Assembly: GCF_000159995.1 (NCBI RefSeq)
Contig: NZ_GG700643.1
Location: 215,291-279,290, forward strand
DNA: 64,000 bases
Direction of reading: 5' to 3'
From: Alloprevotella tannerae ATCC 51259
GTDB lineage: Bacteria > Bacteroidota > Bacteroidia > Bacteroidales > Bacteroidaceae
Part shown: positions 57,611 to 64,000 of the stretch, piece by piece
Position numbering within the stretch: the first letter of the stretch is position 1
Layout of the letters: every line of letters starts with the position of its first letter
The notes under the pieces: model-generated
Told to the model about the DNA's origin: nothing
Seen by the model: the letters and a program-made list of their open reading frames with translations, nothing else
Databases searched by the model: none
Position numbers and translations under genes: made by a program

Positions 57611-57730
57611 GAAATCTTGCGTAAATTTTTGGAAAATCGATTTTTCTTCGCGGTGCGGGTGAAAATGACTGCCAAGCACATAAGGCCGGTTGACGATCTT
57701 GCCGCTGAAGTTGCGCAAACCTCAGCAGCC

Positions 57731-57816
57731 TATTGTTTGGCGGCAGCAAACCATCGTTTGGTGGGAGCAAACTATCGTTTGGTGGCAACAAACCATTGTT
57801 TGGTGGGAGCAAACGA
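57731..57816. repeat. 21-base-period GTTTG-N7-CAAAC array, locus D
   Basis: The cleanest array. GTTTG at 57735; units at 57747, 57768 and 57789; closing CAAAC at 57810. All CAAAC and GTTTG boxes are perfect. Spacers are GCGGCAG, GTGGGAG, GTGGCAA and GTGGGAG. Confidence 0.93.
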
Positions 57817-58190
57817 AAATCATTCGTCATAAAACGATTCATTTATTGGCATTTGTGCCCTACTATCTACCGGCGGCGTTTTGTGAAGAATGTTGTCAGT
57901 CTTTACGGAATTGTTAGAGTAGCCGATTGTTAGAACATCCTTGCTCACAGTAGGCGATACCTTTTTCAAAGGCAGTATAGCTGCGTTGGTATTTGCGCCT
58001 TCTTATGACTATTTGTCCTCATTCTACCCATTCTGATCCAAACTACAAAAATTATATGCTTATTACGGAGCAGAATTTGAGACTTTAACCGTCAAATAGG
58101 GCGTTTATAGCCCTGCGAGGTCCTTACATTCCAATTTTATTGCTTAATTTTGCACAGTTAAAACACACTTGTGCTAAAATTTAGTAGAAA

Positions 58191-59882
58191 ATGAATCCGT
58201 CAGCATACGACTATAAAGATTTTATCAAAAGAATAGAGGACAGTTTGAAAGAGCATTGGGATCAAGATGCTTTCACCGATTATCAGGGAGCGACCCTGCA
58301 ATATCACGACGTTGCACGAAAGATCGAAAAACTCCACATTCTCTTTGAATATGCCGATATTCACCCCGGCGATAAGATAGCTTTGTGCGGCCGAAACAGT
58401 TCCGGATGGGCTTCAGCTCTGTTAGCGATTTTGACTTATGGAGCAGTCGCAGTCCCGATTTTGCACGAATTTAAAGCAAAGCAAGTACACGACATCGTGA
58501 ATCACTCCGGCGCCCGCCTGCTTTTTGCCGGCGATCAAGCGTGGCCGGAGTTGGATGCCGAGCAAATGCCTGATTTGATGGGCATAGTCAGCTTGGTCGA
58601 TTATAGTTTGCTACTCAGCCGTTCAGAGCAATTGGTGCAGGCGCGCGAATCGCTTAACAAAATCTTTGGTGAACGCTTCCCCAAATATTTCCGCCAAGAG
58701 CACGTTAATTATCGCCCTGCATCAGACCCTGATGCTTTGGCTATTTTGAACTATACTTCCGGAACAACGAGCAACTCTAAAGGCGTTTTGATCCCTTATC
58801 GTGCGTTGTGGTCGAATATGGACTTTGCCGACAGCGTTTTAGGTCATAAGTTGGAGCGCGGAAGTAAAGTGATTAGTATGTTGCCGATGGCACATATGTA
58901 TGGCATGAGCTTTGAATTCTTCTACGAATTCTTGATTGGCATCCATATTTATTTCCTCACGCGCGTTCCAAGTCCGCGCATCATCTTCCAAGCCTTTGCC
59001 GAAGTGAAGCCCGACTTGATCGTTGCAGTCCCTTTGATTATCGAAAAAATCATACGCAAGTCGGTTCTCCCCAAGTTGCAAACACCCAGTATGAAAGTAT
59101 TGCTGAAGTTGCCCTTGATCAATCAGAGAATCCGCGATAAGATTCGCGAGCAACTTGTGGCGGCTTTCGGTGGAAAGTTCTATGAAATCATAATCGGCGG
59201 CGCGGCATTTAATAGCGAGATTGAAAACTTCTTGTATAAGATGAATTTCAATTACACCGTGGGGTATGGAGCAACAGAGTGTGCGCCCATTATTACGTAT
59301 GCCGATTGGCACGAACGCCGCTTAGGCTCTTGCGGTCGCGTCGTTCCGCATATGGAAATCAAGATTGATAGCAAGGATCCGCAACGCATCGTGGGCGAAA
59401 TCTTGGTGCGCGGCGCCAATGTAATGCTCGGCTATTATAAAAATCCGGAGGCTACGGAGGCGGCCATAGATAAAGATGGCTGGTTTCACACGGGCGATTT
59501 AGGTGTTATTGATGCTGATGGCTTCTTGTACATCCGTGGGCGCAGCAAGAATATGCTGCTTGGCTCAAGCGGGCAGAATATCTATCCGGAAGAGATCGAA
59601 GAGAAATTGAATATCCTGCCTTATGTAGCAGAATGTATTGTCATTCAAGAAGGAGATCGACTCTTTGGACTCGTCTATCCGGATGAAGAAGAGGTGAAGC
59701 GCGACAATCTGAGCGAAGAACAATTGAAAGAAAAAATGGAGCAAAACCGCAAAGAGTTGAATACGATGGTCAACAGCTACGAGCAGCTCTCCGGCATACG
59801 CATCCATAGCGAAGAGTTTGAAAAAACGCCCAAGCGCTCTATCAAACGTTATCTCTATACGAGCAACTTTGAAAAGGCTTAG
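58191..59882 (+). CDS. Long-chain fatty acid-CoA ligase (AMP-binding)
   Basis: 563 residues. It adenylates a fatty acid and transfers it to CoA. P-loop YTSGTTSNSKGVLIP (about 185-199), VGYGATECAPIITY (about 360), GWFHTGDLGVID, and RGRSKNMLLGSSGQNIYPEEIEE near the C-terminus; catalytic Lys in TPKRSIKRYLY. It is shorter than eukaryotic FadD-type enzymes and lacks a transmembrane anchor. Start ATG at 58191; -7 box at 58145-58152. Chain-length specificity cannot be read. Confidence 0.88.
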   Translation: MNPSAYDYKDFIKRIEDSLKEHWDQDAFTDYQGATLQYHDVARKIEKLHILFEYADIHPGDKIALCGRNSSGWASALLAILTYGAVAVPILHEFKAKQVHDIVNHSGARLLFAGDQAWPELDAEQMPDLMGIVSLVDYSLLLSRSEQLVQARESLNKIFGERFPKYFRQEHVNYRPASDPDALAILNYTSGTTSNSKGVLIPYRALWSNMDFADSVLGHKLERGSKVISMLPMAHMYGMSFEFFYEFLIGIHIYFLTRVPSPRIIFQAFAEVKPDLIVAVPLIIEKIIRKSVLPKLQTPSMKVLLKLPLINQRIRDKIREQLVAAFGGKFYEIIIGGAAFNSEIENFLYKMNFNYTVGYGATECAPIITYADWHERRLGSCGRVVPHMEIKIDSKDPQRIVGEILVRGANVMLGYYKNPEATEAAIDKDGWFHTGDLGVIDADGFLYIRGRSKNMLLGSSGQNIYPEEIEEKLNILPYVAECIVIQEGDRLFGLVYPDEEEVKRDNLSEEQLKEKMEQNRKELNTMVNSYEQLSGIRIHSEEFEKTPKRSIKRYLYTSNFEKA

Positions 59883-59953
59883 TAAGAAATCCTTACGCGG
59901 CTTGGCGCTTCCGCACTTTCGCAATGAAATGATACAGATAAGCATACCTTTAT

Positions 59954-60772
59954 ATGGATGACTTAGAGAAAGATTTGGCTGACTTGACGGCAAAGGACGC
60001 AATGGTTCTGCGCACAGAGGGTTTAGTAAAAAAATACGGGCGCCGAACGGTTGTGAACGACGTCTCATTTAACGTGCATCAAGGGGAAATCGTCGGACTG
60101 CTCGGACCTAACGGAGCGGGGAAGACGACTTCCTTTTATATGACTACGGGCTTGGTAGTGCCGAATGGGGGACACATCTATTTAAATGACCACGACATTA
60201 CAAAGTTTCCTGTGTATAAGCGAGCGCGCTATGGCATTGGTTACTTGGCGCAAGAGGCTTCCGTGTTTCGCTCGATGAGTGTCGAGGACAATATTATGAG
60301 CGTACTCGAAATGACGGGGAAGTCAAAAGAGTATAGAAAAGACAAGCTCGAAAGTCTTATTGCGGAGTTTCGCTTAGGGAAGGTTCGGAAGAACAAAGGC
60401 AATCAACTGTCGGGCGGAGAACGGCGGCGCACGGAAATAGCTCGATGCTTAGCCATTGATCCTAAGTTTATCATGCTTGATGAACCCTTTGCCGGCGTCG
60501 ATCCGATTGCAGTAGAAGATATCCAATACATTGTTTGGAAACTAAAAGACCGACATATAGGTATTTTAATTACCGACCACAACGTAGAGGAAACGTTAAG
60601 TATTACTGATAGAGCCTATCTGCTTTTTGAGGGGCGTATCTTGTTTCAGGGTACGCCTGAAGAACTTGCTGCCAATCAGGTCGTGAGGGATAAATACTTG
60701 ACCAACTCTTTTAAACTGAGAAAGAAAGATTTCCAAAGTATAGAAAAACAAAAAGAAAATAGTCTCTCATGA
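59954..60772 (+). CDS. lptB: LPS export ABC transporter ATP-binding protein LptB
   Basis: 272 residues. ATPase that powers LptFGC in moving lipopolysaccharide from the inner membrane. Walker [12 protein letters not shown]-loop [16 protein letters not shown] (the LptB-typical stretch), signature [16 protein letters not shown], Walker [14 protein letters not shown] and switch [13 protein letters not shown]. It has about 20 extra residues at each end compared with E. coli LptB; an internal start at 60002 is possible. ATGA overlap with the S9 peptidase gene. Confidence 0.93.
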   Translation: MDDLEKDLADLTAKDAMVLRTEGLVKKYGRRTVVNDVSFNVHQGEIVGLLGPNGAGKTTSFYMTTGLVVPNGGHIYLNDHDITKFPVYKRARYGIGYLAQEASVFRSMSVEDNIMSVLEMTGKSKEYRKDKLESLIAEFRLGKVRKNKGNQLSGGERRRTEIARCLAIDPKFIMLDEPFAGVDPIAVEDIQYIVWKLKDRHIGILITDHNVEETLSITDRAYLLFEGRILFQGTPEELAANQVVRDKYLTNSFKLRKKDFQSIEKQKENSLS

Positions 60773-63267
60773 TGAAAGTATTTTTAAGCTGCTTGCTGCT
60801 ATTGCCGCTCTCAGCCTTTGCAGACACGATCCACGTGGACAAGGTTTACCTTCAAGGTGCCTTGGTTTTGCAAACTCCGTATCAAACGGATAAGACGAAT
60901 ATGAAAGGAACTACCTTTGATATGGAGGAAGTTCTTAGTAAGAACAGCACTTTGATAGATCTCCCGACCGGCGACAAAACGATTCGGAGGGCAACGGCAC
61001 TACCGGCAATTGACAATAAGCCTACTTTGCGCGCTTTACGCTTTACGCTTCGCACGCAAGACTTCCTTCGCCCTACAATTATTGCGAAGAATCTGAGTAA
61101 ATATAAAATGTATCTCAACGGCAAGGAGATTTCAGCCGGTCAGCCTTTCTCCTTGCGGCCGGGCGAAAGCAATGTGGACATTCTCAGCCTTACTAAGCCT
61201 GAAGAAAAGGATTCCTTTAATATAAGTTTAGCGGGAAAGGACTTGAATCTTTTACAAATCAATGCGACAGGTAAGCGCTTGTATGTAAGAGACGATATGA
61301 TTTTAGGGCCGCATCCCAACTACCTGAGCATTTCTCCAAACGGACGATATCTTGCCTACAGTATTGTTACGGTTAAGAAAGATGGAACGTCTGTATATGA
61401 GACATTTATCAAAGACGTTAAATCACAAAAGGTACTCAATCGCTACAATGCTTATACAGATGTTAGATGGCTGCCTAAAGCAGACATTATGTATGGTACG
61501 AGAGAAGAAACGGGAGGCCGCGTTTTATATACCTTTGATCCTGCAACACAACAAGAGTCTGTACTTGCTTCGGGCATTCCCACCGGTAGTTTTGAAATCT
61601 CTCCGCAAAGAGATTACTTGGTTTATCGTGTGGAAGAAGACGGACAGAGTTATGAAAACGGAATTAAGCGTATCTTTCAGCCCGATGATCGTATGCCAGG
61701 CTGGAGAAAGCGCCAATCTCTTTTCCGTTATGATCTAAAAACCGGGACGATGGCGCGCCTAACCTTCGGAAAAGAAAGTGTAGGACTAGAGGATATTTCT
61801 TCTGATGGGCGCCGCTTGCTTTTGCTTTACGACCGTTTTGAGGCCACGCAACGTCCCTTTAATCGTAAGGTTATTTTGACCTTAGATTTGTCGACCAACA
61901 AAGTAGATACGATCTACAACAACGCGACGTTTGTAGAGTCCTGCTCTTTCTCGCCCGACGACAAACAAATCTTGATCAAGGCCTCTCCTGCGGCATTTGA
62001 TGGCATAGGATCAGAAGTTAAACCTGATCAATTTCCTAACTCCTTCGACTATCGTCTCTATTTGCTTGATCTCGCTACGAAGCAGGTACGCCCCATTTTG
62101 AAGAACTTTAAGCCTAGCGTTAATAGAGTTAATTGGGCTACGGGTGATAAGAACATCTACTTCTCGGCCGACGATGGTTTTGATATTTCCTATTTCAAAT
62201 TAAATCCTCAGACAGAGAAGGTAATAAAATTCTCCCTTCCCGTTACTTGTCTCGGAAGCTGTGGCCTGTCTTACAATGAAGCGCAACCGCGCCTCTTCTT
62301 TACCGGACAGACCGACCATAGCGCAAGAGAGATGTTCTTGGCGTCATTAAAAGATGCTAAGCCGGCCGCAACTCGAATCGGCAATATCGATTTTGCTAAA
62401 ATGATGAAGGATGTAGCCCTTCCTGCTTGTAAAGACTGGTCGTTTAAGACAGAGCGAGGCGATACAATCAAAGGCTTCTATTATGTGCCGGCTAATTTTG
62501 ATCCCAATAAGAAGTATCCGATGATTGTCTATTATTATGGTGGTTGCACGCCGACTACAAAGCAGTTAGAGTATGTCTATCCTGTAGCTGACTTTGCTAA
62601 TCAGGGCTATGTGGCTTACGTAGTAGAGCCCAGTGGCGCCATAGGTTTTGGGCAAGAGTTTGCGGCACGTCACGTTAATACTTGGGGTGACGAGAGTTCT
62701 GACGATATTATTCAAGGCGTAAAAGCCTTCCTAAAAGCCCATCCCTTTGTTGACAAGTCTCGTATTGGTTGCATCGGTGCCTCTTATGGAGGTTTTATGA
62801 CGCAATATCTACAAACAAAAACGGATATCTTTGCTTGTGGAATTAGTCATGCCGGTATCAGTGATATTGGTGCTTATTGGGGTGGTGGCTATTGGGGCTA
62901 TTCTTATGGTGAGACTGCTGAGTATGGAAGTTTCCCTTGGAATAATCCTGATTTGTTTGTAAAGCATTCTCCTTTGTACAATGCTGATAAGATTCATACA
63001 CCGCTCTTATTGTTGCATGGTACGGTTGATACAAACGTACCGACTGATCAAAGTCAGGCTATATTTACTGCTTTAAAGATTCTGGGGCGTCCCACAGCCT
63101 ATGTGGCCGTAGAAGATCAGAACCATTATATTGGCGACTTCACTAAGCGTAAAGCTTGGCAAGAAATCATCAATGCTTGGTTTGCGATGTGGTTAAAGCA
63201 AAAGCCTCTTTGGTGGAATACACTCTATCCGGGCGATGAATTTGATAAAACAAATACCACGAAATAA
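60769..63267 (+). CDS. S9-family prolyl oligopeptidase-like exopeptidase, secreted
   Basis: 832 residues. Signal peptide ending SAFADT, a beta-propeller-type N-terminal region (about 130-520) and a C-terminal alpha/beta-hydrolase domain. Triad: Ser in [14 protein letters not shown] (about residue 672), Asp in [10 protein letters not shown], His in [11 protein letters not shown]9 members cleave post-proline or other short peptides, in line with the peptide diet suggested by the C69 dipeptidase. Two Mets in tandem (60769, 60772); the first overlaps the lptB stop. No T9SS sorting domain, so it is expected to be periplasmic. Confidence 0.88.
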   Translation: MMKVFLSCLLLLPLSAFADTIHVDKVYLQGALVLQTPYQTDKTNMKGTTFDMEEVLSKNSTLIDLPTGDKTIRRATALPAIDNKPTLRALRFTLRTQDFLRPTIIAKNLSKYKMYLNGKEISAGQPFSLRPGESNVDILSLTKPEEKDSFNISLAGKDLNLLQINATGKRLYVRDDMILGPHPNYLSISPNGRYLAYSIVTVKKDGTSVYETFIKDVKSQKVLNRYNAYTDVRWLPKADIMYGTREETGGRVLYTFDPATQQESVLASGIPTGSFEISPQRDYLVYRVEEDGQSYENGIKRIFQPDDRMPGWRKRQSLFRYDLKTGTMARLTFGKESVGLEDISSDGRRLLLLYDRFEATQRPFNRKVILTLDLSTNKVDTIYNNATFVESCSFSPDDKQILIKASPAAFDGIGSEVKPDQFPNSFDYRLYLLDLATKQVRPILKNFKPSVNRVNWATGDKNIYFSADDGFDISYFKLNPQTEKVIKFSLPVTCLGSCGLSYNEAQPRLFFTGQTDHSAREMFLASLKDAKPAATRIGNIDFAKMMKDVALPACKDWSFKTERGDTIKGFYYVPANFDPNKKYPMIVYYYGGCTPTTKQLEYVYPVADFANQGYVAYVVEPSGAIGFGQEFAARHVNTWGDESSDDIIQGVKAFLKAHPFVDKSRIGCIGASYGGFMTQYLQTKTDIFACGISHAGISDIGAYWGGGYWGYSYGETAEYGSFPWNNPDLFVKHSPLYNADKIHTPLLLLHGTVDTNVPTDQSQAIFTALKILGRPTAYVAVEDQNHYIGDFTKRKAWQEIINAWFAMWLKQKPLWWNTLYPGDEFDKTNTTK

Positions 63268-63295
63268 ATAAGGCCGTAAACTATAACTTAGACTA

Positions 63296-63343
63296 AAAGA
63301 GCGCTTAATTACTACAGATAGGAGTTAAGCGCTCTTTTTTTTG
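63296..63343 (+). terminator. Terminator after the S9 peptidase
   Basis: Perfect 13-base stem (63296-63308 with 63325-63337) and a long T run. Confidence 0.9.
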
Positions 63344-63762
63344 TTGTGTCTACATCTTCTGAACTAAAGTCTTACTTGTTTCTATTAAGCAGACATTATT
63401 GTTCTAATGACCGTATCGATACGATTAAAGCCTTCCGCACTCTCAAAGAGGTAATGTCCGCGAAAAACATGGCATCATATTTTTTCACTCTCTGTACTTT
63501 TTATGTTTTCTTCTTGCGGTTTTCAAAACAAATAATGCAGAAAAGCTAAGTGGAAAGGCGATTTTTTAGTTTTATTTTGCTCCGCGTGTCGCATATCAGC
63601 CTTTGACGGAGATCTTTAAAGCGATGAATCAGTGTGAAAGCAGGTAGAAAATCCTTCCCCTGAAAGAGCCTTTGAAAATAGAAAAAGAGGAAATAAAAAC
63701 GACTTTTACGACTAAGATTTTCGGAAAGTTGCTATCGGAGAACCCGCCTCCGCATCCTCGCT

Positions 63763-63872
63763 AAACTTTCACCTATGATCGTTGAAACTCTCCTATAAGA
63801 CAATTTTAATTTGCCTATAAGACCGTTTAAACTTTCCTATAAGACAATTTTTCCGATCATAGGTGAAAGTTT
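63763..63872. repeat. Inverted-repeat element with internal 22-base-period boxes
   Basis: Perfect 19-base inverted ends, AAACTTTCACCTATGATCG (63763-63781) and complement (63854-63872). Inside, CCTATAAGAC boxes at 63792, 63814 and 63836 with period 22. The ends carry a related CCTATGATCG box. Confidence 0.9.
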
Positions 63873-63926
63873 GCCCGAAACCTATCCTTGCATACACGGA
63901 AAACAACCCTTTTTCAACAAGACACG

Positions 63927-63965
63927 AAAAAGCCGCGCCCCCGAAACCGGAAACGCGGCCTTTGT
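63927..63965. terminator. Terminator-like hairpin near window end
   Basis: GCCGCG (63932-63937) with CGCGGC (63954-63959), flanked by A and T runs with one bulged C. Likely ends a transcript arriving from outside the window on the minus strand. Confidence 0.55.
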
Positions 63966-64000
63966 TAAATGTAATTTTTTGCCGGCACTAAGCTGTGCCT

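Larger units (their letters stand above)
57426..58190. other. Divergent intergenic region with operators and an array
   Basis: 765 bases. It holds two palindromic operators and the regulator promoter (57511-57610), array locus D (57731-57816), and a plus -7 box TAATTTTG (58145-58152) 38 bases before the acyl-CoA synthetase start. 57820-58140 shows nothing recognisable. Confidence 0.6.
63344..64000. other. Intergenic region to window end
   Basis: About 650 bases. It contains the inverted-repeat element (63763-63872) and a hairpin terminator (63927-63965). The 67-codon ORF at 63346 has no coding support. 63550-63760 shows nothing recognised. Confidence 0.5.

Noticed and set aside
57731-57816. 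CRISPR array
   Set aside because: The repeats are only 14 bases with 7-base spacers, spacers are similar to each other and there are no cas genes.
63346-63549. A 67-residue ORF after the S9 peptidase
   Set aside because: It begins within the terminator T run and has no recognisable domain, promoter or codon character.

Overview
The window is chromosomal DNA from a member of the Bacteroidota, most likely the order Bacteroidales and Porphyromonas-like; the genus cannot be fixed from sequence alone. Evidence: the type IX secretion translocon SprA/Sov, a secreted protein with a T9SS C-terminal sorting domain, Bacteroidota promoters (-33 TTTG/TTG, 19-20 bases, -7 TAnnTTTG or TAnnTTCG), few Shine-Dalgarno sites, signal peptides ending just before Gln, and the tig-clpP-clpX, serC-serA-DUF1015 and amidotransferase-carA-carB clusters. 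No prophage, insertion sequence, CRISPR array, rRNA or integrase was seen. Most of the window is core chromosome.

Layout. 1-6.4 kb: 3' part of sprA. 6.5-9.1 kb: a minus-strand tandem family of secreted proteins with two full copies and one broken copy. 10-16.5 kb: mutS2, a YfiH/PgeF-type laccase-domain gene, nadC, a C69 dipeptidase and an overlapping MTA/SAH-nucleosidase-like gene. 17-19 kb: an Omp28-like, thioredoxin-motif T9SS cargo. 19.3-26.7 kb: long amidophosphoribosyltransferase, carA, carB and a HisC-like protein that has lost its PLP lysine. 27.1-27.3 kb: tRNA-Ser(GCT) and tRNA-Glu(CTC). 27.3-31.4 kb: an HD hydrolase, then serC-serA-DUF1015 on the minus strand. 32.2-37.3 kb: an unusual GT2-DUF4922-SpoIID fusion translationally coupled to an AmpG-like transporter. 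37.5-41 kb: tig-clpP-clpX. 41.5-46.8 kb: valS and a membrane-anchored degenerate-protease/MORN/GH25 fusion. 47-51 kb: a DUF438-hemerythrin-PAS-DUF1858 sensor, a small secreted protein and an acyltransferase. 51-57.4 kb: a CBS-domain membrane protein, then tsaC-type gene, ClC channel and fmt, then a membrane protein/winged-helix/DUF2141 operon with likely autoregulatory operators. 58-63.3 kb: acyl-CoA synthetase, lptB and an S9 peptidase.

The most unusual feature lies between the genes. Three families of structured non-coding repeats recur in promoter-bearing gaps. The first is an array of exactly four GTTTG-N7-CAAAC modules with a strict 21-base period, found at four loci (16.7, 31.8, 41.4 and 57.7 kb). 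The second is a long palindrome family built on CGTGAGCGTACG, at three loci (9.6, 26.9 and 49.55 kb). The third is a single 110-base element with perfect 19-base inverted ends enclosing three CCTATAAGAC boxes at a 22-base period (63.8 kb). Their regular structure and consistent placement upstream of genes make them the best candidate for an undescribed system, either a family of regulatory sites or non-autonomous mobile repeats.
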